The position numbers were made by a program, and so were the translations under genes. This document shows, piece by piece, positions 1 to 6,820 of a stretch of DNA of 31,591 bases. The notes below the pieces were generated by a model. It was not told where the DNA came from. It searched no databases and was given only the letters and a program-made list of their open reading frames with translations. Source of the stretch: Acholeplasmataceae bacterium (GTDB taxonomy: Bacteria > Bacillota_I > Bacilli_A > Acholeplasmatales > Acholeplasmataceae). How positions within the stretch are numbered: position 1 is the stretch's first letter; each line of letters begins with the position of its first letter. The stretch is taken from positions 1-31,591 of the forward strand of contig JAQVBA010000008.1 of assembly GCA_028690555.1 (NCBI GenBank). Direction: 5' to 3'.

Positions 1-1
1 A

Positions 2-103
2 AGAATGATGAAAACAACTAAAACTATAACTTATCAAGCGTATCTTAGTGATGATGGTATTACAGATATATTAAAGACACATATGGAACGTCACCAACAT
101 TAA
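2..103 (+). CDS. C-terminal fragment of an unidentified protein (cut by window edge)
   Basis: An open frame enters from the left edge and ends at TAA 101-103, giving about 33 residues that end in KTHMERHQH. It is polar and has no motif I recognise. It does not resemble the C-terminus of ribosomal protein S15, which often precedes pnp. There is no clear hairpin terminator between it and pnp, only a T-run near 118-126. It may be the end of a real gene or a chance frame; the missing upstream sequence would decide. Confidence 0.35.
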   Translation, partial: RMMKTTKTITYQAYLSDDGITDILKTHMERHQH

Positions 104-132
104 GCACCAATCGTCAGTTTTTTTTTAATCAT

Positions 133-161
133 TATACAATTTTACTAAACTATGGTATAAT
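133..161 (+). promoter_or_regulatory. Promoter of pnp
   Basis: A TATAAT box at 156-161 is preceded by TGG, making an extended -10 element. A weak -35 (TATACA, 133-138) lies 17 bp upstream. The same ATGGTATAAT context recurs in front of rplY, and TTGGTATAAT in front of the hemW-like gene. The start codon of pnp lies about 60 bp downstream. Confidence 0.6.
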
Positions 162-222
162 TCAAAAGGTTAAATAAAATACTAAAGAAATAGAAAGTAT
201 AAAATGAAGGAGATTTTATATT

Positions 223-2352
223 ATGCCGAAAAAGATTTACGAAACAACCCTTGGAGGTAGAGTCCTAAAGGTTGAGATTGGTGAGGTCGCAAAACAAGCC
301 GCTGGCGCTGCGATGATCATGTATGGAGACTCTACAGTTTTAAGTGCTGTGACTGCTAAAAATGAACCGTCATGGCAAGATTTCTTCCCTCTGATGGTAA
401 TCTACCAAGAAAAACTATATGCTGCAGGGAAAATTCCAGGAGGATTTTTAAGAAGAGAAGGCCGTCCAAGTGAGCACGAAACATTAACATCACGTCTCAT
501 TGACCGTCCACTTCGTCCATTATTCCCTGAAGGATTTAAAAATGAAGTTCAAGTGATTAATACCGTATTATCTTCAGATCCAGATTGCACCACAGAAATG
601 GCAAGTTTGATTGGATCATCGATTGTTTTAGGCATCTCCAATATTCCATTTAATGGACCAGTTGCTGGTGTTCAAGTAGGTCGAGTCAATGGTGAGTTGA
701 TTGTTAATCCAACGCAAGAACAAGCCTTATTAAGTGATATTGAATTAGTCGTTGCAGGAACAAAAGAAGCGATTAACATGGTGGAAGCAGGAGCAAAACA
801 AGTCTCAGAAGAAGATATGTTAGCTGCCATTTTATTTGGTCATGCTGAAATTAAAAAGCTTGTTGAATTCCAAGAAGCGATTTTAAAAGATTTCAATACA
901 CCAAAGATGGATTTTGAAGCATTTAAAATTCATGACGATGTCAAAAAGAGCGTATATGATTACGCTTATGATCGATTAATTAAAGCGGTATCGATTTATG
1001 ATAAATTAGAACGCTATCATGCGATTGATGAAATTAGCGAGGAAACCGTTGAACATTTCAAATCAACATCTTTCTTCAAAGATATTGATGGTGTGAAAGT
1101 CTTTGATGAAGAAACACATAAAGACTATTTAAAACAAGTTAAAGCCATTCTAGATGGTATTGTTACTGCAGAAGTTAGACGTTTAATTACGGTAGATAAG
1201 GTACGTCCAGATGGCCGTAAAGTCGATGAAATTAGACCTCTAGAATCCAGAATAGATATTTTACCAAGACCTCATGGATCTGCACTTTTCACCAGAGGAC
1301 AAACTCAAGCATTAGGTGTTGTAACACTTGGAGCTTTAGGTGAAAACCAAATTATTGATGGTCTCGGATTTGAAGATACAAAACGTTTCATGCTCCATTA
1401 CAACTTCCCACAATATAGTGTGGGTGAAACTGGACGTTATGGTTCTCCAGGACGTCGTGAAATTGGTCATGGTGCACTTGGTGAACGTGCCTTACTTCAA
1501 GTATTACCCACTGAAGAAGAATTCCCATATACCATACGTGTTGTGTCAGAAGTCTTAGAATCTAACGGTTCATCTTCACAAGCAACGATTTGTGCTGGAA
1601 CGATGGCTTTAATGGCTGCTGGTGTTCCAATTAAGGCACCCGTAGCAGGGATTGCGATGGGCTTAATTAAAGAAGGCGAACATTATACGATTTTATCAGA
1701 TATCCAAGGCATGGAAGACCATGAAGGCGATATGGACTTTAAAGTCGCTGGAACAAAAGATGGTATTACAGCATTACAAATGGATATTAAAATTTCAGGA
1801 ATCACTGAAACAATCTTAAGAGAAGCCTTAGAACAAGCACGTCTTGGAAGACTTCATATTCTAAATCATATGTTAGAAACAATTCCAGTTGTAAGACCTG
1901 AACTCTCTAAATATGCACCAAAAGTGAAGATGATTACCATTAATCCAGATAAGATTAGAGACGTTATCGGTGGTGGTGGTAAGATTATCACACAAATCAT
2001 CGAAGATAATGATAATGTTAAGATTGATATTGAACAAGATGGTCGTGTCTTCTTAATGCACATGGATTCGAAATGGATTGAAAGTGCTGCACAACGCATC
2101 TTAGATTTAACGAGAGAAGCTGAAGTTGGTAAGATTTACGAAGGTAAAGTCACGCGTATTGAAAAGTTCGGATGTTTTGTTGAATTATGGCCTGGTACTG
2201 ATGGTTTAGTTCACATCTCAAGATTAGCTAAAGAACGTGTTGAAAAAGTTGAAAGCGTTGTTTCACTTGGTGATCAAATTCTTGTGAAATGTATCGGAAT
2301 CGATGAAAAAGGTCGAATCGATTTATCAAGAAAAGACGCATTAACTAAATAA
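223..2352 (+). CDS. pnp: Polyribonucleotide nucleotidyltransferase (PNPase)
   Basis: PNPase degrades RNA 3' to 5' by phosphorolysis in the cytoplasm and takes part in mRNA turnover. The 709-residue protein has the full family architecture and usual length. It has a first RNase PH-like domain with the FFPLMV and GGFLRREGRPSE segments, a helical linker at about 235-310, and a catalytic second RNase PH domain starting near VRPDGRKVDEIRP and containing GDMDFKVAGT. A KH domain with the GGGG loop (IRDVIGGGGK) lies at about 550-610 and an S1 domain at about 620-690 (GKVTRIEKFGCFVELWPG). The start is fixed by AAGGAG at 207-212, 10 bases upstream of ATG. It is followed by a clear terminator, so it appears monocistronic or at least terminated here. 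Identification is secure. Confidence 0.98.
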   Translation: MPKKIYETTLGGRVLKVEIGEVAKQAAGAAMIMYGDSTVLSAVTAKNEPSWQDFFPLMVIYQEKLYAAGKIPGGFLRREGRPSEHETLTSRLIDRPLRPLFPEGFKNEVQVINTVLSSDPDCTTEMASLIGSSIVLGISNIPFNGPVAGVQVGRVNGELIVNPTQEQALLSDIELVVAGTKEAINMVEAGAKQVSEEDMLAAILFGHAEIKKLVEFQEAILKDFNTPKMDFEAFKIHDDVKKSVYDYAYDRLIKAVSIYDKLERYHAIDEISEETVEHFKSTSFFKDIDGVKVFDEETHKDYLKQVKAILDGIVTAEVRRLITVDKVRPDGRKVDEIRPLESRIDILPRPHGSALFTRGQTQALGVVTLGALGENQIIDGLGFEDTKRFMLHYNFPQYSVGETGRYGSPGRREIGHGALGERALLQVLPTEEEFPYTIRVVSEVLESNGSSSQATICAGTMALMAAGVPIKAPVAGIAMGLIKEGEHYTILSDIQGMEDHEGDMDFKVAGTKDGITALQMDIKISGITETILREALEQARLGRLHILNHMLETIPVVRPELSKYAPKVKMITINPDKIRDVIGGGGKIITQIIEDNDNVKIDIEQDGRVFLMHMDSKWIESAAQRILDLTREAEVGKIYEGKVTRIEKFGCFVELWPGTDGLVHISRLAKERVEKVESVVSLGDQILVKCIGIDEKGRIDLSRKDALTK

Positions 2353-2357
2353 TCTTT

Positions 2358-2381
2358 AAAAGAGGCATTGCCTCTTTTTTT
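2358..2381 (+). terminator. Intrinsic terminator of pnp
   Basis: AAAAGAGGC (2358-2366) pairs with GCCTCTTTT around a three-base loop, followed by a T-run to 2381. It begins six bases after the pnp stop codon. Confidence 0.9.
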
Positions 2382-2447
2382 GTGCCATTTATAGCCCTAT
2401 ATATCTCTTGATAATGCCTTAAATTATGTCACAAATAGCATTTATGG

Positions 2448-2453
2448 TATAAT
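2448..2453 (+). promoter_or_regulatory. Extended -10 promoter element of rplY
   Basis: TATAAT at 2448-2453 is preceded by ATGG, as at the pnp promoter. No good -35 hexamer is visible at 16-18 bp spacing, consistent with an extended -10 promoter. The L25 start lies 22 bases downstream of the box. Confidence 0.55.
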
Positions 2454-2475
2454 TAAAGAAATGGAGGTTATAGAA

Positions 2476-3060
2476 ATGAAAGTAACATTAAGAACAGAAC
2501 CACTTCGCGTGGTGCGTGCGGCACATCAAGTGCCAGGAGTAATGTATGGTCGTTCGATTGACTCCATATCTATCCAAGCAGACATCAATGATGTTTTAAC
2601 TGCATTAAAGACTTACGGTAGATCTGAGACATTTAAGATTAGATTAGATGACAAATATCATCATGTCTATTTCAAGGCTGTCCAATCGAACGTTTTAAAA
2701 CCAAATGAGATCATACATTTTGATTTACATCGCGTGACTGAAAAAGAATTAGTCACAGGTATGATTCCGATTGAAATGATTGGTCAAGAAGTCTTTTATG
2801 ACAAAAAGATGTTTGCTGAATTAGTTAAATACGAAATTTTAGCAACTTATTCACCTGTACATGGTTATGCTAAATTGGTTGTGGATGTTTCAAAAATGGA
2901 TCTTCACGATGAAAAGAAACTCAAGGATTTAAATCTTGAAGGCTTAGAAATCAAAGAAGATTTAAATCAAACAATCGTAATCATTAAAGAAGCAAAAGCT
3001 CATGAAGAACCTAGTGAAACTGAGGAAGTTGTAACTGAAGAATCATTGTCAAACGAATAG
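2476..3060 (+). CDS. rplY: 50S ribosomal protein L25/Ctc (TL5 family)
   Basis: L25/Ctc binds 5S rRNA in the large subunit, and Ctc-type members can be stress induced in Bacillus. The 194-residue product has the long two-domain form. The N-terminal L25 domain (about 1-85) contains VPGVMYG and ends near HFDLHRV; a TL5/Ctc beta domain (about 90-175) follows. The C-terminus is an acidic tail of about 20 residues, mostly glutamate, threonine and serine. An ATG exists 15 bases upstream (2461), but GGAGG at 2463-2467 overlaps that frame start and is ideally spaced for the ATG at 2476, which I chose. No terminator separates it from the RNase P RNA, which has its own promoter overlapping the L25 coding end. 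Confidence 0.93.
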   Translation: MKVTLRTEPLRVVRAAHQVPGVMYGRSIDSISIQADINDVLTALKTYGRSETFKIRLDDKYHHVYFKAVQSNVLKPNEIIHFDLHRVTEKELVTGMIPIEMIGQEVFYDKKMFAELVKYEILATYSPVHGYAKLVVDVSKMDLHDEKKLKDLNLEGLEIKEDLNQTIVIIKEAKAHEEPSETEEVVTEESLSNE

Positions 3061-3074
3061 ATTCATGTTATAAT
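3046..3074 (+). promoter_or_regulatory. Promoter of the RNase P RNA gene
   Basis: TTGTCA (3046-3051), a 17-bp spacer and TATAAT (3069-3074) form a near-consensus sigma-70 type promoter. The -35 lies inside the last codons of rplY. The predicted start of transcription, near 3081, coincides with the start of helix P1 of the RNA. The -10 sits in an inverted repeat, CATGTTA (3064-3070) and TAACATG (3076-3082). Confidence 0.8.
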
Positions 3075-3079
3075 TTAAC

Positions 3080-3426
3080 ATGTCGTTGGAAGGTGACCGA
3101 GCCTTTAAAGGTTAGGAAAGTCCATGCTAGCACATCCTGAGATGGATGTAGTGTTTGTGCCTAAGGAAAGAATAACTTAGGGTACGATTTATTCGTAACG
3201 GCGATCGATGACCTAAGGGAAACTATGGTCTAGACTGAAATGTGCCACAGAGACGAGCAATTAAGAAATTAATTGATGAAACGCGGTAAACCCCTCAAGC
3301 TAGAAACCCAAATTTTGGTAGGGGCACATGTGAATACGAATTGAAGTAAACACATGCTACTTATGTAGAGATAAATGGTCACACCCTTTTAGGGAACAGA
3401 ACATGGCTTATGCACGATGACACTTT
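3080..3426 (+). ncRNA. rnpB: RNase P RNA, type B
   Basis: This is the catalytic RNA that removes 5' leaders from tRNA precursors. Family hallmarks are visible: GGAAAGTCCATGCTAGCAC at 3116-3134, the GCCACAG segment near 3244, ACGCGGTAAACCCCTC near 3280, the GAAACCCAAATTTTGGTAGGGG block at about 3303-3324, and the 3' GAACAGAACATGGCTTA element. Helix P1 can be drawn between TGTCGTTG (3081-3088) and CGATGACA (3415-3422), which fixes both ends. The layout follows the Bacillus-type (B) class rather than type A. Exact termini are inferred from P1 and the promoter. Confidence 0.95.
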
Positions 3427-3448
3427 AAGGTCCTTATGGGGCCTTTTT
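3427..3448 (+). terminator. Intrinsic terminator after rnpB
   Basis: AAGGTCC (3427-3433) pairs with GGGCCTT (3439-3445, one G-U pair), then a short T-run to 3448. It lies immediately 3' of the RNase P RNA and just ahead of the next gene's ribosome binding site. It could also leave some readthrough into the hydrolase gene. Confidence 0.75.
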
Positions 3449-3461
3449 GCTAGGAGGAACT

Positions 3462-4118
3462 ATGAAAATTATCGTCAATGGAATTCAATTGAATTATGAA
3501 GTGATGGGTTATGGAAAACCTTTAATTTTACTACATGGAAATCAGGAAAATTATCATATCTTTGAGTGCATTAAAGATAGGCTCGCACAAAAATATGAAT
3601 TACATTTGATTGATTCAAGAAATCATGGAAATAGTGATTTCACTGATGATTACTCTTTTTTATCCATGACACATGACATCAAATCATATATTGAAAAAAT
3701 GAAGATATCGCCAGTTTATTTTTATGGCTTTAGTGATGGTGGTATTATTGGATTAATGCTAGCATCCATGTATCCTAATATGGTCTCAAAACTTATGGTC
3801 TCAGGGGTTAATGTCAATCCTTTGGGGTTAAAGAAAAACTTGATGAAAAAAATCATTTCAAGTTATCAAAAAAATAAAAGTCCTTATCTTAAGATGATGA
3901 TGGAAGAACCAAACATCAAAGATAAAGACTTAAAATCAATTCAAATACCTGTATTACTCACACTTGGTGAATATGATTTAATTACAAGATCTCATACAAA
4001 ACATATCTTGTCAAACTTAAAAAATGGAAAACTTCATATTTATCAGGGCTTAGATCATGGAAATCATCTCTTGGGTAACCAAAACTTTATCAATGATCTA
4101 TTCAATTTCTTTGATTAA
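3462..4118 (+). CDS. Small alpha/beta hydrolase
   Basis: A 218-residue alpha/beta-fold hydrolase, probably cytoplasmic, with no signal peptide. The oxyanion HG motif is at 25-26 (LLHGNQENYH). The nucleophile elbow is GFSDGG with Ser91, the acid is Asp172 in LGEYDLI, and the histidine is His199 in GLDHGNH. It is shorter than the usual 250-300 residues because the cap region between the nucleophile and the acid is small. An upstream TTG at 3447 is possible, but AGGAGG at 3453-3458 points to the ATG at 3462. Substrate is unknown. It has no obvious own promoter beyond rnpB readthrough, and it converges with the cation exchanger, the two stop codons overlapping. Confidence 0.85.
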   Translation: MKIIVNGIQLNYEVMGYGKPLILLHGNQENYHIFECIKDRLAQKYELHLIDSRNHGNSDFTDDYSFLSMTHDIKSYIEKMKISPVYFYGFSDGGIIGLMLASMYPNMVSKLMVSGVNVNPLGLKKNLMKKIISSYQKNKSPYLKMMMEEPNIKDKDLKSIQIPVLLTLGEYDLITRSHTKHILSNLKNGKLHIYQGLDHGNHLLGNQNFINDLFNFFD

Positions 4119-5104
4119 ATATGCCCTAATGCACGAATGATGATATATATAATATAAGCAATATAAATACCAAGTAAAATCCAACCTTCAAGCTTTGTAA
4201 TCTTCCCTTTGGAAATCGAAAATATAATCATTATGGATGTAATAGCGATTAAGATAATCATGTCGATTAAGACATCACCATTTAATCCTAAAGGCGTGAC
4301 GATTCCAGATAAACCAACAATGAATAATGTGTTAAACACATTGGATCCAACGACATTTCCTAAGGCGATTTCATTTTCGCCTTTTTTTGCAGCAACAACC
4401 GATGTGACAAGTTCTGGTAAAGAAGTTCCTAAAGCTACAACACTCAAACCAACAAGTGTGGTTGCTTTTGTGATGCTCATTCCAGCAAATGTAACGAGCC
4501 CATTGACTGCGATATATTCTGCACCTCTTGTGACCATCGTACCGCCAATGGAGACACCAGCGATGCCAACAAATAATAGAAAAATCGCTTTTTTCATATC
4601 AATCACTTTGATGTCATCTGTTGGTATTTCTTTTTCACCAGTTAACATTAAATACATGTAATATGCAAAAACAATTAATAAGATTACTGCTTCCCAACGA
4701 GCAATTTGCGCATCGCTTTGAAAGAAGAATCCTAAAATAGCAATCAATATTGTCATTCCAATTAAAAATGGGAATTCTTTCTTGCTCATGCTTTTTTTTA
4801 CCATAATTGGTAATGCAACAGCGCTTGCTCCTAAAATAAGTGTGAGATTTGCAATATTTGAGCCTATGATATTTCCCATCGCAATATCAGCAGTTTGTCC
4901 TGGTTCAACAGATAATGCAGCTGCAAAGCTCACAGCAAGTTCAGGAAGTGAAGTCCCAAAGGCAACGAGTGTTAACCCAATGATCAAAGGGGATACATTG
5001 AATTTCCGGGCAATCGAACTAGAAGATACGACAAAAAAATCAGCACCTTTAATCAAAAAAACAAAACCAACAAGAAGTAATAAAACATTAAATAATATAT
5101 CCAT
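4115..5104 (-). CDS. CaCA-family cation exchanger (YrbG-like), probably Mn2+/Ca2+ efflux
   Basis: A 329-residue inner-membrane antiporter of the calcium/cation exchanger superfamily with about ten membrane helices. The two inverted alpha repeats are intact. The first has FGTSLPE (GTSLPE 50-55) followed by MGNIIGSNIAN. The second has LGTSLPE (226-231) followed by LGNVVGSNVFNT. Acidic residues in both repeats normally bind the cation. The length is that of a two-domain bacterial YrbG-type exchanger. The start is supported by AAGGAG seven bases upstream. The gene sits behind a manganese riboswitch on the same strand, which suggests that Mn2+ is a physiological substrate even though family members are usually annotated as Na+/Ca2+ antiporters. 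The 3' end overlaps the convergent hydrolase stop codon. Confidence 0.92.
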   Translation of the reverse strand: MDILFNVLLLLVGFVFLIKGADFFVVSSSSIARKFNVSPLIIGLTLVAFGTSLPELAVSFAAALSVEPGQTADIAMGNIIGSNIANLTLILGASAVALPIMVKKSMSKKEFPFLIGMTILIAILGFFFQSDAQIARWEAVILLIVFAYYMYLMLTGEKEIPTDDIKVIDMKKAIFLLFVGIAGVSIGGTMVTRGAEYIAVNGLVTFAGMSITKATTLVGLSVVALGTSLPELVTSVVAAKKGENEIALGNVVGSNVFNTLFIVGLSGIVTPLGLNGDVLIDMIILIAITSIMIIFSISKGKITKLEGWILLGIYIAYIIYIIIRALGHI

Positions 5105-5141
5105 CAGTTGCTCCTTTATGTTGTTTAATCTTATGGTTTAT

Positions 5142-5179
5142 CTAAAATAAAAACCATCAAGATCAAAAAATCTTGAAGG
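5142..5179 (-). terminator. Riboswitch-controlled intrinsic terminator
   Basis: Read on the minus strand, a 10-bp stem with one mismatch forms from the complement of 5170-5179 and the complement of 5154-5163 around a six-base loop, followed by TTTTTATTTT. Its 5' arm includes the last five bases of riboswitch helix P1 (5175-5179), so the terminator and P1 are mutually exclusive. This predicts that metal binding stabilises P1 and permits transcription. Confidence 0.82.
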
Positions 5180-5260
5180 TCTCGTTACAAGGAATCCTTG
5201 AAATTAACCGGGTTTATAAAAACCGTATTGACGACTAATTTAGAGAAACTACTCCCCTTC
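5175..5260 (-). promoter_or_regulatory. yybP-ykoY (Mn2+) riboswitch aptamer
   Basis: On the minus strand the RNA begins GAAGGGGAGUAG, continues through GUCGUCAAUACGG and ends ACGAGACCUUC, matching the conserved blocks of the yybP-ykoY class, which senses Mn2+. Helix P1 pairs GAAGG (5260-5256) with CCUUC (5179-5175). Two internal hairpins are perfect: GGUUU-UUAU-AAACC and CAAGG-AUU-CCUUG. It lies about 70 bases upstream of the CaCA exchanger and is followed by a terminator that competes with P1. Identification rests on recalled consensus; a covariance search would confirm it. Confidence 0.93.
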
Positions 5261-5266
5261 CTTGAT

Positions 5267-5295
5267 ATTCTATCATAAAGCACTAGATTACTCAA
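5267..5295 (-). promoter_or_regulatory. Promoter of the riboswitch and exchanger transcript
   Basis: On the minus strand, TTGAGT (complement of 5290-5295), a 17-bp spacer and TAGAAT (complement of 5267-5272). The predicted transcription start, near 5260, coincides with the first base of the riboswitch aptamer. Confidence 0.7.
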
Positions 5296-5328
5296 GCATC
5301 TAAATACCTTTACAACCTCTGGTCAATC

Positions 5329-5357
5329 TTGACTTTTTACGACATTTATAGTATCAT
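5329..5357 (+). promoter_or_regulatory. Promoter of the corC-like operon leader
   Basis: TTGACT (5329-5334), a 17-bp spacer and TATCAT (5352-5357). The predicted start near 5364 leaves a 5' leader of about 140 nt before the first start codon. It is divergent from the riboswitch promoter, the two -35 elements being 33 bp apart. Confidence 0.65.
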
Positions 5358-5363
5358 GATATC

Positions 5364-5506
5364 AGCATTTTAGATGTGGAGGATTATAGCACTAACATGG
5401 AAGAATCAAGCAGTAGGATCGACGATCCCAACATACCGTTACCTAAAGACATTAAAACACTGCGTTTTTTTGGTGTCTTTTTTTGTTACCCTGGAGGTGA
5501 CATCAA
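5364..5506 (+). ncRNA. Structured 5' leader of unknown class upstream of two corC-like genes
   Basis: The leader is about 140 nt long and its internal terminator precedes any convincing gene. Visible elements are GGATC-GAC-GATCC (5416-5428) as a short hairpin, a strong terminator at 5445-5484, and GTTACC/GGTGAC (5485-5490 with 5496-5501), which would enclose the ribosome binding site GGAGGTG. GTTACC also occurs at 5438-5443, so two alternative partners exist for GGTGAC. I could not match the upstream part to M-box, ydaO, fluoride, NiCo or other riboswitch consensuses I know. The position before CNNM/CorC transporters suggests a metal- or ion-responsive element; this is inference. Confidence 0.5.
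5445..5484 (+). terminator. Intrinsic terminator inside the corC leader (attenuator)
   Basis: AAAGACA (5445-5451) pairs with TGTCTTT (5474-5480), and the stem extends inward through two T-G pairs and four A-T pairs to about 13 bp. TTTT follows to 5484. It lies between the promoter and the first gene, so it most likely works as a conditional attenuator rather than as the end of a gene. Confidence 0.72.
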
Positions 5507-6820
5507 ATGACAACCGCACTGATATCAATGGCTGTTTTAATCATGATTTATGCGATATTAAATGCCGCTGGCACAGCGATTGTAGCAGTTTCAGACAATC
5601 AAGTTGAAAGTGATGCTGAAGAAGGTAACAAACGCGCTAAACGCGTGTTATCTTATCAAGAAAACGAAAAGTTATTTACTGTCACTATACATATGATTCT
5701 TACCTTAATCATTTTGATTAATGGTGGTATCGCATTAGACACATTTCAAAACGATGTAAGATTATGGCTCAATGCTGATAACAATGTCTATTTGAATATT
5801 ATTTCATTTATCATTATTTCAGTCATTTTATTAATCATTCATATGGTTTTTGGACACTTAATTCCTAAAAGATTAGCGAATAAATATCCAAGTCGCGTTT
5901 TATATCAAACGATTGGATTCGTTTCTTTCTTTATTCAATTATTTAGACCGCTTTATTGGGTCAATAATTATTTATCGATTGTTTTTGGTCGACTTTTTGG
6001 ACTTCATCCAAATGAAGGTGACAGAAAAGTGACCGAAGAAGAAATTATGACGATTGTTGAAGCAAGCAGTAAAACTGGTGACATCGATGAAGAAGAATCA
6101 GAAATGATTCAAAATATATTTGAATTTGGTGATACTACCGTTGACGAAGTCATGACACATCGCACTGAAGTTTCAGCTATCAGTGTTAAGTCAACGAAAA
6201 AACAAGTGATTGATTATATTCGAACCGAACAATTTACGAGGTTTCCAGTTTATGATGGGGATATTGATCACATCATAGGTACAATGCATGTCAAAGATTT
6301 ACTCAGATATATCGATAACCCAGAAGAAAAATTTTCAGTTAAATCTTTACTTAGACCCCCTTATTTCGTTCCAGATTCAAAGCGAACGAGTGAATTATTT
6401 AGAGAGATGCAAAAACAAAAAAATCACATTGCCATCGTTTTAGATGAATATGGTGGAACTGCTGGAATTGTAACCATTGAAGATTTGATTGAAGAAATTG
6501 TAGGAAATATTTTTGATGAATACGATGATGAAGAGGAAGAAATTCAAATCGTTGATCATCAAACATTTGAAGTTGATGGATTATCCAATATTAGTGATGT
6601 TGAAGACATTATTGACGCTGGACTACCGGTCGATGATTACGATACGGTTAGCGGTTTTATTTTAGGACAACTTGGAAGATTTCCAGAAGAAAATGAAGAA
6701 GTTGTGATTGTTTACGAAGGCTTTAAATTTGAAGTGTTATCGATTGAAGATAAAGTCATTTCACGCGTGAGAATAACAAAGCCATCAGATGATCGTGATA
6801 AGGATGAAGATAACGTATGA
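5507..6820 (+). CDS. CNNM/CorC-like membrane protein with CBS pair (first paralogue)
   Basis: A 437-residue protein of the CNNM/CorC/HlyC family, linked to Mg2+ or other cation efflux in bacteria. It has an N-terminal DUF21 membrane domain (about 1-180, three to four helices), a cytoplasmic CBS pair (about 205-330, starting near VDEVMTHRTEVSAI and including LDEYGGTAGIVTIEDLIEEIVG), and a C-terminal CorC/HlyC domain (about 345-430, with DYDTVSGFILGQLGRFP). The first helix lacks the usual FSSSETA-type motif and reads LNAAGTAIVAVSDNQ, unlike its downstream paralogue. The start follows GGAGGTG at 5493-5499. Its TGA stop overlaps the next gene's ATG by four bases, so translation is probably coupled. 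Confidence 0.92.
   Translation: MTTALISMAVLIMIYAILNAAGTAIVAVSDNQVESDAEEGNKRAKRVLSYQENEKLFTVTIHMILTLIILINGGIALDTFQNDVRLWLNADNNVYLNIISFIIISVILLIIHMVFGHLIPKRLANKYPSRVLYQTIGFVSFFIQLFRPLYWVNNYLSIVFGRLFGLHPNEGDRKVTEEEIMTIVEASSKTGDIDEEESEMIQNIFEFGDTTVDEVMTHRTEVSAISVKSTKKQVIDYIRTEQFTRFPVYDGDIDHIIGTMHVKDLLRYIDNPEEKFSVKSLLRPPYFVPDSKRTSELFREMQKQKNHIAIVLDEYGGTAGIVTIEDLIEEIVGNIFDEYDDEEEEIQIVDHQTFEVDGLSNISDVEDIIDAGLPVDDYDTVSGFILGQLGRFPEENEEVVIVYEGFKFEVLSIEDKVISRVRITKPSDDRDKDEDNV

Noticed and set aside
91..126. Terminator between the left-edge gene and pnp
   Set aside because: A T-run is present, but the repeated CACCAA segments are direct, not inverted, so no stem forms.
5374..5607. 77-codon plus-strand frame across the corC leader
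   Set aside because: It runs through the leader's hairpins and terminator and overlaps the true CorC-like start in another frame. The leader is better explained as regulatory RNA.
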